Positions 19,119-30,851 of a stretch of DNA of 64,000 nt are shown here, in pieces; the stretch's first letter is position 1, and the number at the start of each line of letters is the position of its first letter. The notes under the pieces are model-generated. The model ran no database searches. It was not told where the DNA came from and saw nothing but the letters and a program-made list of their open reading frames with translations. A program made the position numbers and the translations under genes. This stretch comes from Rhizobacter sp. OV335 (lineage in GTDB: Bacteria; Pseudomonadota; Gammaproteobacteria; Burkholderiales; Burkholderiaceae_C): the NCBI RefSeq assembly GCF_900142965.1, contig NZ_FRCQ01000007.1:124001-188000 (forward strand). The letters are read 5' to 3'.

Positions 19119-20582
19119 ATGGCCAAGATCCCCCCGGGCGTCGGCCCGCGCTTCCCGCAGGTCGTCGTGCTGTTCGGCGCCACCGGCGATCTCGCACGGC
19201 GCAAGCTGCTGCCGGGGCTGTACCACCTGTCGGCCGCGGGCTTCATCCCCGGCTGCCGCATCATCGGCGTCTCGCTCGACGACATCGATGCCGACGGCTT
19301 CCGCGGCGTGGCCCGCGCAGCGCTCGGCGAATTCGCGAGCCGCAAGGTCACCGAATCCGACTGGGCGCTGTTCTCGCAAAGCCTCGACTACGTGCCGCTC
19401 TCGGCCGGCGCGCCCGCGTTGCGCGCCGCGGTCGAGGCTGCCGAGCGCAGCCTGGGCGGCGAGACACGACGGCTGCACTACCTGAGCGTGCCGCCCAGCG
19501 CCGCGCTGCCGGCGGTGCAGATGCTCGGCGAGGCCGGTCTCGTCGAGCGCTCGCGCATCGTGATGGAGAAGCCCTTCGGCACCGACCTCGCGAGCGCCGT
19601 CTCGCTGAACGCGCGGCTGCACGAGACCTTCGCCGAGGAGCAGATCTTCCGCATCGACCATTTCCTCGGCAAGGAGCCGGCGCAGAACATCCTCGCGTTC
19701 CGCTTCGCCAACGGGCTGTTCGAGCCGATCTGGAACCGCAACTTCATCGACCACGTGCAGATCGACGTGCCCGAGACGCTCGGCCTGGGCACGCGCGCCG
19801 GCTTCTACGAGCAGACCGGCGCCTACCGCGACATGGTGGTCACGCACCTGTTCCAGATCCTCGCGTTCATGGCGATGGAGCCGCCCACCGCGCTCGAGCC
19901 GGCGCCGATCAGCGAGGAGAAGAACAAGGTCTTCCGCAGCATGCTGCCGATCCAGCCGGCCGACGTGGTGCGCGGCCAGTACGCCGGCTACCGCGCCGAG
20001 CCGGGCGTCGACCCCGAATCCGAGGCCGAGACCTTCATCGCGCTGAAGTGCTACATCGACAACTGGCGCTGGGCCGGCGTGCCGTTCTTCCTGCGCACCG
20101 GCAAGCGCATGGCCGAGGGCCAGCGCATCATCTCGATCGCGTTCCGCGAGCCGCCGAAGAGCATGTTCCCGCCCGGCTCCGGCGTCGGCGCGCAGGGGCC
20201 GGACCATCTCACCTTCGACTTGGCCGATGCGTCGAAGATGTCGCTGTCGTTCTACGGCAAGCGGCCCGGGCCGGGGATGCGGCTCGACAAGCTGAGCCTG
20301 CAGTTCGCGATGCACGACACCGGCCTGATCGGCGAGGTGCTCGAAGCCTACGAGCGGCTGATCCTCGACGCGATGCGCGGCGACCGCACGCTGTTCACCA
20401 CCGCCGAGGGCATCGAGCGGCTGTGGCAGGTGTCGACGCAGTTGCTGGAAGCCCCGCCGCCGGTGCGGCTCTACCCGCCGGGGTCATGGGGGCCGAAGTC
20501 GATCCACCAGCTGATCGCGCCGCATGCCTGGCGGCTGCCGTTCGAGCGCGCGTGGCGCGACCCGAACAAGACGGGCGGCTGA
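19119..20582 (+). CDS. zwf: Glucose-6-phosphate 1-dehydrogenase
   Basis: The 487-aa enzyme oxidises glucose-6-phosphate to 6-phosphogluconolactone and yields NADPH. The nucleotide motif [13 protein letters not shown] begins at residue 20, and the active-site signature RIDHFLGKE is intact. Length matches the family. The ATG at 19119 is chosen because an in-frame upstream start (19065) would add a non-homologous leader. The stop abuts the stop of the convergent DUF1223 gene without a spacer. Confidence 0.96.
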   Translation: MAKIPPGVGPRFPQVVVLFGATGDLARRKLLPGLYHLSAAGFIPGCRIIGVSLDDIDADGFRGVARAALGEFASRKVTESDWALFSQSLDYVPLSAGAPALRAAVEAAERSLGGETRRLHYLSVPPSAALPAVQMLGEAGLVERSRIVMEKPFGTDLASAVSLNARLHETFAEEQIFRIDHFLGKEPAQNILAFRFANGLFEPIWNRNFIDHVQIDVPETLGLGTRAGFYEQTGAYRDMVVTHLFQILAFMAMEPPTALEPAPISEEKNKVFRSMLPIQPADVVRGQYAGYRAEPGVDPESEAETFIALKCYIDNWRWAGVPFFLRTGKRMAEGQRIISIAFREPPKSMFPPGSGVGAQGPDHLTFDLADASKMSLSFYGKRPGPGMRLDKLSLQFAMHDTGLIGEVLEAYERLILDAMRGDRTLFTTAEGIERLWQVSTQLLEAPPPVRLYPPGSWGPKSIHQLIAPHAWRLPFERAWRDPNKTGG

Positions 20583-21329
20583 TCAGCAGCCGAGCTCGAC
20601 GGCCTGCAGTGGCCGGCCGGTGGCGGGATCGACGACCACCAGCGTGACGCTGCGCGGGTGCGCCGCATCTGCGGCCGATGACGGCGTGAACCGCAGCGGC
20701 ACCGGCGCACCGGGTGCGGCGGCCCAGGCCGGCACCGGCCGATAATCGCGCACCACGCGGTCGTGCTTCAGCGTGACGCCGGCGTTCTCGCCGGCCTTCA
20801 CCGCGCTGACGTGGCCGTTCTCGGTGATGGCCCAGTAGGCGGCCAGCCGGGGCGGGGCACCGACTGCAGGCTGCACCGTTGCGCGGATCTCCTCGCCGTC
20901 GTGCACCAGCGTCAGCATCACCGCCGCGGCCGGCCGGCGCGCCGGCTGCCATGCCGACGCGGCCACCGGCCAATCCTTGCGATCGACACCGTCGATGACC
21001 ACCTGCGGGGTGTACGAGAACCGCGCGCCATTCAGCGCCGCCTGCGCTGCCTGCCGCTGTGTGTAGACGGCGCTGCCGAAACGGTCGGTCCAGCCGAGGC
21101 GGTCCCAGTAGTCGACATGGAAGGCGAGCGCGACGACCCCGGGTTCGTCCTTCGCGCGCGACAGCCACTGGTCGGCCGGTGGGCAGGAGTTGCAGCCTTC
21201 GGAGGTATAGAGCTCCAGCACGGTGGCGGCGGTCGCGGGACTCTGCGCCATGCAGGCGCCGGCGGCGTACGCGGAAGGGGCCAGCAGGCCGGCCGCCAGC
21301 ACGGCGACACTCAGACGGGACGGGGACAT
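20583..21329 (-). CDS. DUF1223 domain-containing exported protein
   Basis: The 248-aa protein has a signal peptide followed by a thioredoxin-like start with LYTSEGCNSCPPAD, the hallmark of DUF1223. The role of the family is unknown; the CxxC suggests redox or metal chemistry in the periplasm. ATG 21329 has GGAG at 7 nt. A GTG four codons upstream is a weaker alternative. It is convergent with zwf. Confidence 0.88.
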   Translation of the reverse strand: MSPSRLSVAVLAAGLLAPSAYAAGACMAQSPATAATVLELYTSEGCNSCPPADQWLSRAKDEPGVVALAFHVDYWDRLGWTDRFGSAVYTQRQAAQAALNGARFSYTPQVVIDGVDRKDWPVAASAWQPARRPAAAVMLTLVHDGEEIRATVQPAVGAPPRLAAYWAITENGHVSAVKAGENAGVTLKHDRVVRDYRPVPAWAAAPGAPVPLRFTPSSAADAAHPRSVTLVVVDPATGRPLQAVELGC

Positions 21330-21401
21330 CGCAAGCTCCACGGAGTCGACCGCATGGGTCGCGGCCCGCCCCTCGTTCTTACGGCGTGCCTTGCGATGGG
21401 C

Positions 21402-21605
21402 TCAGAACGTCGATGGGTATTCCACCGCCGGATCGAGGAAGTACTGCGCCGCGGCCGACGGCGGCAGGTGGCCCCAGGCTTGCCACAGGTCGGCCGCGAA
21501 GCCGGTGGCCATCGACGGGCTCATCAACTTGGAGGCCACCGTCAGTTCCGCGGCGACTTGTTCGATCCAGGTCTGGCGGTCGAGGAGGGGAGAGAGCGTT
21601 TGCAT
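21402..21605 (-). CDS. Small hypothetical protein
   Basis: This 67-aa ORF is upstream of the DUF1223 gene on the same strand, with 72 bp between them. The sequence is amphipathic with a Trp-rich middle (ADLWQAWGHLPPSAAAQYF). It has codon use like its neighbours. No family is recognised. It is divergent from deoC, leaving 135 bp that must contain the deo promoter. Confidence 0.5.
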   Translation of the reverse strand: MQTLSPLLDRQTWIEQVAAELTVASKLMSPSMATGFAADLWQAWGHLPPSAAAQYFLDPAVEYPSTF

Positions 21606-21740
21606 GGGGTGGATTCTTCGATCAGACGGGGCCGCTGCCAATCCACAGGAAGCAGGCCCCCGGAAGAGGGGACTGTGGCTGTGGCGCACGACCGCCGCAT
21701 CCATACGGTTGAGGATGGACGGACGCGCCACAATCGCTTC

Positions 21741-22523
21741 ATGACGACGCCAGCCCTCTCCCCGGCCGACGCCGCACGCCTCGCGCTGCGCTGCCTCGAC
21801 CTGACCTCGCTGAAGGACGACGACACGCCTGCGTCGATCGAGGCGCTGGCCGACAAGGCCCGCACGCCGCACGGCGCGCCGGCCGCGCTGTGCGTCTACC
21901 CGGCCTTCGTGCCGGTGGCGCGGCGCCGACTCGCCGCGCTGGGGCTCGATGCGGTGCGCATCGCGACGGTCGTCAACTTCCCGCGCGGCGAAGCGTCGCC
22001 CGACGAGGTGGCGGCGCAGATCACCGCCGCCCGCGACGCCGGGGCCGACGAGATCGACACCGTGTTCCCGTGGCGCGCGCTGCAGGCCGGCGATGCCCAG
22101 GCCGGCGCGGTGCTGGTGGCCGCGTGCCGCCGCGCCTGCGGGCCCTTGCCGCTGAAGGTGATCCTCGAGACCGGCGAGCTGCAGCGCCCCGAACTGATCC
22201 ATCAGGCGAGCGAGATTGCGCTGCGCGAAGGCGCCGACTTCCTGAAGACCTCCACCGGCAAGGTGGCTGTCAATGCGACGCCGCAGGCCGTCGAGGTGAT
22301 GGGCGAGGTGATCCGCGCCCACGGCGCCCGCGCCGGGTTGAAGGTGGCCGGCGGCGTGTCGACGATCGCCGACGTGCAGCGCTATGTCGCGCTCGCCGGC
22401 GCGGTGTACGGCGCCGACCGCCTCGGCCCGGACACGCTGCGCTTCGGCGCATCGAGCCTGCTGGCGGTGCTGTTGTCGGCGATCGACGGTGGCCCGGCGG
22501 CAGCGCCTGCCAGCGGGTACTGA
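21741..22523 (+). CDS. deoC: Deoxyribose-phosphate aldolase
   Basis: The 260-aa class I aldolase splits 2-deoxyribose-5-phosphate into glyceraldehyde-3-phosphate and acetaldehyde. The Schiff-base Lys is in FLKTSTGK, and [11 protein letters not shown] is the second conserved segment. It starts the deoC-deoA-cdd operon: its stop overlaps the deoA start (TGATG). Product flow is nucleoside to deoxyribose-phosphate to central carbon. Confidence 0.94.
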   Translation: MTTPALSPADAARLALRCLDLTSLKDDDTPASIEALADKARTPHGAPAALCVYPAFVPVARRRLAALGLDAVRIATVVNFPRGEASPDEVAAQITAARDAGADEIDTVFPWRALQAGDAQAGAVLVAACRRACGPLPLKVILETGELQRPELIHQASEIALREGADFLKTSTGKVAVNATPQAVEVMGEVIRAHGARAGLKVAGGVSTIADVQRYVALAGAVYGADRLGPDTLRFGASSLLAVLLSAIDGGPAAAPASGY

Positions 22524-23854
22524 TGACGGCCGTGCTGCCCCAGGACATCATCCGCCGCAAGCGCGACGGCCTGGTGCTGGGCGACGCCGAACTGCGTGCC
22601 TTTGCGCAAGGCATCGCGGACGAGCGCATCGGCGAGGCGCAGATCGCCGCGTTCGCGATGGCGGTCTGCTGGCGCGGCATGGACACCGCCGAGGCGGTGT
22701 CGCTGACGCTCGCGATGCGCGACACCGGCAGCGTGCTCGACTGGCGTGGCGAAGCGCTGCCCGGCCCGGTGATCGACAAGCACTCCAGCGGCGGCATCGG
22801 CGACACCGTGTCGCTGATGCTCGGCCCGATGCTCGCGGCCTGCGGCGGCTTCGTGCCGATGATCTCGGGCCGTGGCCTCGGCCACACCGGTGGCACGCTC
22901 GACAAGCTGGAGACGATTCCCGGCTACCGCGCGAGCGTGTCGGTCGAGCAGCTGCGGCGTGTGGTGCGCGAGGCCGGCGTCGCGATCGTCGGCGCCGGCG
23001 ACGCGCTGGCGCCGGCCGACCGCCGCCTCTACGCGGTGCGCGACGTGACGGCCACCGTCGAATCGGTGCCGCTGATCACCGCGTCGATCCTGTCGAAGAA
23101 GCTGGCCGCCGGCCTCGGTGCGCTGGTGCTGGACGTGAAGTTCGGCAACGGCGCCTTCATGCAGGACATCGAGCGCGCACGCGAGCTGGCGCGCAGCCTT
23201 GTCGAGGTCGGCTGCGGTGCCGGCTTGCCGACGCAGGCGCTGCTGACCGACATGAACCAGGCGCTCGCGCCCGCCGCCGGCAACGCGCTGGAGGTTCGCG
23301 TGGCGCTGGACTACCTGCGCGGCGTGGCGCGGCCGGCGCGGCTGCACGAGGTGGTGATGGCACTGGGTGCCGTGGTGCTGCAGCAGGCCGGGCTCGCGGC
23401 CGACGATGCCGAGGCGCGTGCGCGGCTGCAGCACGCGCTCGACAGCGGCTCGGCCGCCGAACGCTTTGCGCGCATGGTGGCGGGGCTGGGCGGGCCGGCC
23501 GACGTGCTCGCGAAAGCCGGGCTGCCGGCGGCCGCGGTCGTGCGCGACGCAATGGCGGGCGAGGCAGGCTTCGTCACGGCGGTCGACACGCGCGCGCTCG
23601 GCATGGCCGTCGTCGCGCTCGGGGGTGGCCGTCGTCGCAGCGGCGACGGCATCGACCCGTCGGTCGGGCTGTCGGACCTGTTGCCGATCGGCACGCGCGT
23701 GGAGGCCGGCGCGCCGCTCGCCCGTGTTCACGCGCGCACCGTGGCCGATGCCGACGAGGCGATGGCCGCCGTGCGCCGCGCCTGCCTGCTGTCCGACCAC
23801 GCGCCGGCACCGACACCGCTGATCGCCGAACACATCACGAGGACGAGCCCATGA
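22523..23854 (+). CDS. deoA: Thymidine phosphorylase
   Basis: The 443-aa enzyme cleaves thymidine with phosphate to thymine and deoxyribose-1-phosphate. Conserved phosphate and nucleoside segments are visible: [15 protein letters not shown] and [16 protein letters not shown]. Length is normal for the pyrimidine nucleoside phosphorylase family. It overlaps deoC by 1 nt and cdd by ATGA, so the three genes are translationally coupled. Confidence 0.95.
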   Translation: MTAVLPQDIIRRKRDGLVLGDAELRAFAQGIADERIGEAQIAAFAMAVCWRGMDTAEAVSLTLAMRDTGSVLDWRGEALPGPVIDKHSSGGIGDTVSLMLGPMLAACGGFVPMISGRGLGHTGGTLDKLETIPGYRASVSVEQLRRVVREAGVAIVGAGDALAPADRRLYAVRDVTATVESVPLITASILSKKLAAGLGALVLDVKFGNGAFMQDIERARELARSLVEVGCGAGLPTQALLTDMNQALAPAAGNALEVRVALDYLRGVARPARLHEVVMALGAVVLQQAGLAADDAEARARLQHALDSGSAAERFARMVAGLGGPADVLAKAGLPAAAVVRDAMAGEAGFVTAVDTRALGMAVVALGGGRRRSGDGIDPSVGLSDLLPIGTRVEAGAPLARVHARTVADADEAMAAVRRACLLSDHAPAPTPLIAEHITRTSP

Positions 23855-24240
23855 CCGACGACGACCTGATCGCCGAAGCCCGCGCAGCGCGCGAGGGCGC
23901 CTACGCGCCGTATTCGAAGTTCCTCGTCGGCGCCGCCGCGCTGGCCGCCGATGGCCGCGTGTTCCGCGGCTGCAATGTCGAGAACGCGTCCTACGGCCTG
24001 TGCAACTGCGCCGAGCGCACCGCGTTGTTCACCGCGATCGCGGCCGGTGTGCCGGTCGACGGCTTCGCACGGCTGGTGGTGATCGGCGACACCGCCGGGC
24101 CGATCTCGCCGTGCGGCGCCTGCCGGCAGGTGATGTTCGAGCTGGGCGGGCCGGGGTTGCCGGTGCTGCTGACGAACCTGGCCGGTGCACGCCGCACGAC
24201 GACGGCCGGCGATTTGCTGCCTGATGGATTCCGCCTGTAG
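23851..24240 (+). CDS. cdd: Cytidine deaminase
   Basis: This 129-aa homotetrameric-type deaminase converts (deoxy)cytidine to (deoxy)uridine. Zinc ligands and the catalytic Glu are seen in CNCAERTA and PCGACRQ, and the substrate segment CNVENASYG is intact. It feeds deoA in pyrimidine salvage. The importer genes follow 55 bp later. Confidence 0.95.
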   Translation: MTDDDLIAEARAAREGAYAPYSKFLVGAAALAADGRVFRGCNVENASYGLCNCAERTALFTAIAAGVPVDGFARLVVIGDTAGPISPCGACRQVMFELGGPGLPVLLTNLAGARRTTTAGDLLPDGFRL

Positions 24241-24295
24241 CCCGCGTGCACGCTTCTTGCGAGAATGATCCGCACCATTTCTCAGGGACCCACGA

Positions 24296-25273
24296 ATGAA
24301 GCGCATCGCCTTCACCATCGCACTCGCGGCCACCGCCGTCGCCCACGCCGAGCCGGCCATCGTCTATGACGCCGGCGGCAAGTTCGACAAGTCCTTCAAC
24401 GAAGCCGCCTACAACGGCATCGAGCGCTTCAAGAAGGAGACCGGCACCGCCTACCTCGACTTCGAGATCTCGAACGACACGCAGCGCGAGCAGGCGCTGC
24501 GCCGCATGGCGCAGAAGGGGGCGGACCCGATCATCGCGGTCGGCTTCGGCCACGCATCGGCGCTCGAGAAGGTGGCCAAGGAGTTCCCGAAGGCGCACTT
24601 CGCGATCATCGATTCCGAGGTCAAGCAGCCCAACGTGCAGTCGGTGCTGTTCAAGGACCAGGAAGGCTCGTTCCTCGCCGGCTGGCTGGCCGCGACGACC
24701 AGCAAGTCGGGCAAGGTCGGCTTCGTCGGCGGCATGGACGTGCCGCTGATCCGCCGCTTCCAGTGCGGCTACGAGCAGGGTGCGAAGGTCGCGAACCCGA
24801 AGGTCGAGGTCGTCAGCAACATGACCGGCACGACCCCTTCGGCATGGAGCGACCCGACGCGCGGCGGCGAGCTCGCGAAGGCGCAATTCTCGCGCGGCGT
24901 CGACGTCGTCTTCGCGGCTGCCGGCGGCACCGGCATCGGCGTCTACCAGGCCGCGAAGGACCAGGGCAAGCTCGCGATCGGCGTCGACAGCAACCAGAAC
25001 CACCTGCAGCCGGGCACGATGCTGTCGTCGATGCTGAAGCGCGTCGACAACGCGGTCTACGGCCTCGTGACCTCGGCGAAGAACGGCAGCTGGAAGCCGG
25101 GCCTGGTCGTGCTGGGCCTGAAGGAGCAGGGCGTCGGCCTCGCGATGGACCAGAACAACGCCAAGCTGGTCAGCGACGACACGAAGAAGAAGCTTGCCGT
25201 GGTGGAGGCCGACATCGTGTCGGGCAAGCAATCGGTGGCGAACTACACCCCCGAGGCCGGCTGCAAATACTGA
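24296..25273 (+). CDS. BMP-family nucleoside-binding protein of ABC importer
   Basis: The 325-aa periplasmic protein has a signal peptide (cleavage near AHA-EP) and the BMP/Med-family start IVYDAGGKFDKSFNEAAYNG. BMP proteins such as PnrA and BmpA bind purine or pyrimidine nucleosides. Its location between salvage enzymes and nucleoside-type permeases supports nucleoside uptake. The ABC ATPase starts 5 nt after the stop. Confidence 0.93.
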   Translation: MKRIAFTIALAATAVAHAEPAIVYDAGGKFDKSFNEAAYNGIERFKKETGTAYLDFEISNDTQREQALRRMAQKGADPIIAVGFGHASALEKVAKEFPKAHFAIIDSEVKQPNVQSVLFKDQEGSFLAGWLAATTSKSGKVGFVGGMDVPLIRRFQCGYEQGAKVANPKVEVVSNMTGTTPSAWSDPTRGGELAKAQFSRGVDVVFAAAGGTGIGVYQAAKDQGKLAIGVDSNQNHLQPGTMLSSMLKRVDNAVYGLVTSAKNGSWKPGLVVLGLKEQGVGLAMDQNNAKLVSDDTKKKLAVVEADIVSGKQSVANYTPEAGCKY

Positions 25274-25278
25274 CCGTC

Positions 25279-26819
<1,541 letters not shown>

Positions 26820-26823
<4 letters not shown>

Positions 26824-27929
26824 AGCATGTTCCTGCCGTCCTGCCGCGCTGGATCGACGTGCTGCTGCTGCCGGTGCTCAACGTCGCGATGGCGCTGCTC
26901 GCGGCCGGCCTGGTCGTGTGGGCGATCGGGCAGAACCCGCTCACGGCCGTGCAATTGCTGGTGCAGGGGGCCTTCGGCAGCGAACTCGCGTGGAGCTACA
27001 CGCTGTACTACACGACCAACTTCATCTGCACCGGGCTCGCGGTGGCGGTGGCCTTTCACTGTGGGCACTTCAACATCGGCGCCGAAGGGCAGGGCACGGT
27101 CGGCGGGCTGGGCGTCGGGCTGGTGCTGCTGGCGGGCGACGCCTGGCTGGCGCCGGTGCTGGTGGTGCCGCTGGCGGTCGCCGGCGGGCTGGTGGCAGGG
27201 GCGGCCTGGGCGTTCGTTCCGGCCTGGCTGCAGGCGCGGCGCGGCAGCCACATCGTCATCACGACGATCATGTTCAATTTCCTCGCGTCGACGCTGATGG
27301 TGTGGCTGCTGGTCAACGTCGTGAAGGTGCCGGGCAACCAGGCGGTGGAGTCGCGGCTGTTCGCGCCGGGCGCGGTGCTGCCGAGCGCGCAGGCCCTGTT
27401 CGGCGCGCTCGGCATCGAGTGGCCCGACACACCGTTGAACCTGGCGTTCGTGCTCGCGCTCGTGGCCTGTGTGGGCGTGTGGGCGCTGCTGTGGCACACG
27501 CGGCTCGGCTATGCGCTGCGCGCGGTGGGCCTGGCGAGCGATGCGGCGCGCTATGCCGGCATCGACCCGCGGCGGCTCACGGTGATCGCGATGTGCCTGT
27601 CGGGCGCGCTCGCGGCGCTGGTCGGCGTCAACGAGATCGCCGGCGTGCACCACAAGCTGCTGCTCGATTTCGTCGCCGGTGCGGGCTTCACCGGCATCGC
27701 GGTGGCGCTGATGGGGCGCAATCACCCGGTGGGCATCGTGCTGTCGGCGCTGCTGTTCGGTGCATTGGCGCAGGGCGGCTCGGAGCTGGTGTTCGAGATG
27801 CCGGCCTTCACGCGCGACATGTCGGTCGCGGTGCAGGGCTTCGTCGTGCTGTTCTGCGGCGCCTTGTCGCTGATGCTGCGGCCGCCGGTGGCATGGGTGT
27901 ATGGCCGGCTGGCGAGGGGTGCGGCATGA
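26820..27929 (+). CDS. Nucleoside ABC importer permease (YufP/NupB type)
   Basis: The 369-aa integral membrane protein of the BPD_transp_2 family has many hydrophobic segments and the HFNIGAEGQ segment typical of nucleoside permeases. It overlaps the ATPase stop by ATGA. The partner permease is 121 bp downstream, split from it by an inverted-repeat element. Confidence 0.92.
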
Positions 27930-27946
27930 GCGGCCGGCCCCAGTTC

Positions 27947-28016
27947 CCGTTCGCCCTGAGCCTGTCGAAGGGCCTGCGTGCGTCGAACCAGGGCTTCGAC
28001 AAGCTCAGCCCGAACG
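27947..28016. repeat. Inverted repeat element inside the nucleoside importer operon
   Basis: CCGTTCGCCCTGAGCCTGTC and the facing arm ending GCTCAGCCCGAACG form an inverted pair around a ~25-nt spacer. It is the same unit as at 3504-3573. It lies between two permease genes that should be co-transcribed, so it may lower distal expression or mark an RNA processing site. Confidence 0.85.
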
Positions 28017-28050
28017 AAGAACTTCGAGGTCTCGCACAAGAGGACGGCCC

Positions 28051-29025
28051 ATGACCGATGACTGGCTGATCGTCGCGTCGGTCATCGGCGCCACGCTGCG
28101 CATCGCGGTGCCGCTGGTGCTGTGCGCGCTGGCCGGCGTGTTCAGCGAACGCGCCGGCGTGATCGACATCGGGCTCGAAGGCAAGATGCTCGCGGCCGCG
28201 TTCGCCGCCGCCTGCCTGGGCGCGATCGGCTGGCCCGCATGGCCGGCGCTGGCGGGGGCGATCGCGGTGTCGACGCTGCTCGCGCTGGTGCACGCCTGGG
28301 CCTGCGTCACGCACCGTGGCGACCAGATCGTCTCCAGCGTCGCGCTGAACGTGATCGCCGCCGGGCTCACCGTGGTGCTCGGCCTGGTGTGGTTCCACCA
28401 GGGCGGGCGCACGCCGAACATCGGCGACGCCAGCCGCTTCATGGCGCTGTTCCCCACCGCCGCGAACGCGGTGCAGGGCTGGCCCGTCATCGGTCCGCTG
28501 CTGGCCGAAGGCGTGCTGCGCCACAACCTGCTGGTGTGGGTCACTGTGGCGCTGGTGCCGGCCTCGTGGTGGCTGCTGTACCGCACGCGCTTCGGGCTGC
28601 GGCTGCGCGCGGTCGGCGAGAACCCGGCGATGGTCGACGCGGCCGGCATCTCGGTCGGTGCATTGCGCTACGGCGCGGTGCTGCTGGCCGGCGTGCTGTG
28701 CGGCGCGGCCGGCGGCTACCTGGCGCTGGCGCAGAACGCGTCGTTCACGCCGGGCATGACGGCCGGCCGCGGCTTCATGGCGCTGGCCGCGATGGTGTTC
28801 GGCAAATGGCACCCGCTGCGCGCCGCCGTCGCCTGCCTGCTGTTCGGGTTTCTCGACGCGGTCGCGATCCGGCTGCAGGGCGTCGAGCTGCCGGGCCTCG
28901 GCAGCGTGCCGGTCGAGCTGATCCAGGCGCTGCCGTACCTGTTGACGGTGGTGCTGCTGGCCGGCTTCTTCGGCCGCGCCGAGGCGCCGCGTGCGCTCGG
29001 CCGGGCCTATGTGAAGGAGCGCTGA
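28051..29025 (+). CDS. Nucleoside ABC importer permease (YufQ/NupC type)
   Basis: The 324-aa second permease has the characteristic ERAGVIDIGLEGKML segment and about nine hydrophobic stretches. It completes the BMP-ATPase-permease-permease set. A long internal shadow ORF on the other strand was ignored because it has no family features. The stop is 9 bp from the stop of a convergent SDR gene. Confidence 0.93.
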   Translation: MTDDWLIVASVIGATLRIAVPLVLCALAGVFSERAGVIDIGLEGKMLAAAFAAACLGAIGWPAWPALAGAIAVSTLLALVHAWACVTHRGDQIVSSVALNVIAAGLTVVLGLVWFHQGGRTPNIGDASRFMALFPTAANAVQGWPVIGPLLAEGVLRHNLLVWVTVALVPASWWLLYRTRFGLRLRAVGENPAMVDAAGISVGALRYGAVLLAGVLCGAAGGYLALAQNASFTPGMTAGRGFMALAAMVFGKWHPLRAAVACLLFGFLDAVAIRLQGVELPGLGSVPVELIQALPYLLTVVLLAGFFGRAEAPRALGRAYVKER

Positions 29026-29034
29026 AGCGTCGCG

Positions 29035-29802
29035 TCAGAGCATCATGCCGCCCGACACCTCGATGCGCTGCCCGGTGATCCAGCGGCTGCCTTCCGACAG
29101 CAGCGCGGCCACCGCGCCGCCGATGTCGTCCGGCAGCCCGACGCGGCCGAGCGCGGTGACGCCGGCAACGTGTGCATTGACCTGCTTGTCGTCGCGCACC
29201 TGGCCGCCGCGGAAGTCGGTCTCGATCGCGCCGGGGGCGAGCGTGTTCACGCTGATGCCGCGCGGGCCGAGTTCCTTGGCCATGTAGCGGGTCAGTACCT
29301 CGACACCGCCCTTCATCGCGGCGTACGCGGCATAGCCCGGGAACGAGAAGCGCGCGAGGCCGGTCGAGATGTTGACGATGCGCCCGCCGTCGGCGATCAG
29401 CGGCAGCAGCTTCTGCGTCAGGAAGAAGGTGCCCTTCAGGTGGATGTTGCTGAGCTCGTCGAACTGTTCTTCGGTCGTCTCGGCGATCGACGCATGGATG
29501 CCGATGCCGGCGTTGTTGACGAGGTGGTCGAAGCGCTCGCGCTGCCAGGTGGTGGCCAGCACGCTCTTCACGGTGTCGGCGAAGGCGGCGAAGCTCTTGC
29601 TGTCGCCGACGTCGAGCTGCAGCGCCACGGCGCGGCGGCCCAGCGCTTCGATCTGGCGCACCACGGCGTGGGCCTCGGCCTTGCTGCCCTTGTAGGTGAC
29701 GATCAGGTCGCTGCCTTGTTCGGCCAGCTTCAGCGCGCTGCTGCGGCCCAGGCCGCGGCTCGCGCCGGTGATGAGGGCGATGCGGGTGTTCGATGCGGTC
29801 AT
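29035..29802 (-). CDS. SDR family oxidoreductase
   Basis: This 255-aa short-chain dehydrogenase has TGASRGLG at residue 14, NNAG and the active-site YAAMK. It is divergent from the LysR regulator that starts 115 bp away. That arrangement usually means the regulator controls the dehydrogenase. The substrate is unknown; it may be unrelated to the nucleoside genes around it. Confidence 0.9.
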   Translation of the reverse strand: MTASNTRIALITGASRGLGRSSALKLAEQGSDLIVTYKGSKAEAHAVVRQIEALGRRAVALQLDVGDSKSFAAFADTVKSVLATTWQRERFDHLVNNAGIGIHASIAETTEEQFDELSNIHLKGTFFLTQKLLPLIADGGRIVNISTGLARFSFPGYAAYAAMKGGVEVLTRYMAKELGPRGISVNTLAPGAIETDFRGGQVRDDKQVNAHVAGVTALGRVGLPDDIGGAVAALLSEGSRWITGQRIEVSGGMML

Positions 29803-29917
29803 GTCGATCTCCTTCAGAGGGAACGGGTGGCGATGAAGAAGACTTTAGGAGTTCTCTGTGGGAGGATAAAGTCGAGATTCATGGCAAAACTGTTCTCTGA
29901 AAAAGGACAATTGCGCG

Positions 29918-30829
29918 ATGGAACTCGACGAACTCCGCATCTTTGCGCGCGTGGCGCAGCTGGGCAGCTTCACGCGCGCGGCCGAGCAACTGGGGCTGGT
30001 GAAAAGCCGTGTCTCGACGGCGGTGCTGCAGCTGGAGGCGCGGGTCGGCGCGCGGCTGTTCCAGCGCACCACGCGGCAGGTGCGGCTCACCCCCGACGGC
30101 GAGGTGTTCCTCGCGCGCTGCAAGGAGCTGCTGGCCGATGCCGAGCAACTGCAGGCGATGTTCCAGCCGGTGGCCAGCGGCCTGAAGGGGCGCCTGCGCA
30201 TCGACCTGCCGAACAAGCTGGCGAGCGACCTGATCATTCCGCGGCTGCCGGAATTCCTGGCGGCGCATCCCTTGCTCGAGGTCGGCATCAGCACCACCGA
30301 CCGGCGCGTCGACCTGGTGCAGGAGGGCTTCGACTGTGTGCTGCGCGTCGGTCCGTTGACTGATGCCGAGCTGGTCGCGCGGCCGCTCGGCGTGCTGGCG
30401 ATGTGCAACGTCGCGAGCCCCGGCTACCTGCGCACGCACGGCACGCCGGCGACGCTGGCCGACCTGGCCGGGCACCGCATCGTCCACTACGCGGCCAAGC
30501 TCGGCACGCAGGGCGCCGGCTTCGAATACCAGGAGGGCGGCGTCGCGCGCATGCACCCGATGCGCAGCACGGTGGTCGTCAACGGCACCGATGCCTACCA
30601 GGCGGCGTGCCTGGCTGGGCTCGGGCTGATCCAGGCGCCGCTGCTCGGCGCGCGGCGGTTGATCGAACAAGGCCTGCTGGCCGAGGTGATGCCGGAGTTC
30701 GTCGCGTCGCCGATGCCGGTGTCGCTGCTGTATCCGAACCGGCGCCAGCTGGCGCCGCGCGTGCAGGCGGTGCTGAACTGGATCGCGCAGGTGGTCGAGC
30801 CGCAGCTGAAGCAGTGGACGGCGGCCTGA
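29918..30829 (+). CDS. LysR-family transcriptional regulator
   Basis: The 303-aa regulator has an N-terminal winged helix-turn-helix (LDELRIFARVAQLGSFTRAA, about residues 2-60) and a periplasmic-binding-like effector domain. It faces the SDR gene across a 115-bp spacer. No clear T-N11-A box was identified by eye. Confidence 0.92.
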   Translation: MELDELRIFARVAQLGSFTRAAEQLGLVKSRVSTAVLQLEARVGARLFQRTTRQVRLTPDGEVFLARCKELLADAEQLQAMFQPVASGLKGRLRIDLPNKLASDLIIPRLPEFLAAHPLLEVGISTTDRRVDLVQEGFDCVLRVGPLTDAELVARPLGVLAMCNVASPGYLRTHGTPATLADLAGHRIVHYAAKLGTQGAGFEYQEGGVARMHPMRSTVVVNGTDAYQAACLAGLGLIQAPLLGARRLIEQGLLAEVMPEFVASPMPVSLLYPNRRQLAPRVQAVLNWIAQVVEPQLKQWTAA

Positions 30830-30851
30830 GCTCCCGCCCACAATGCCCACC

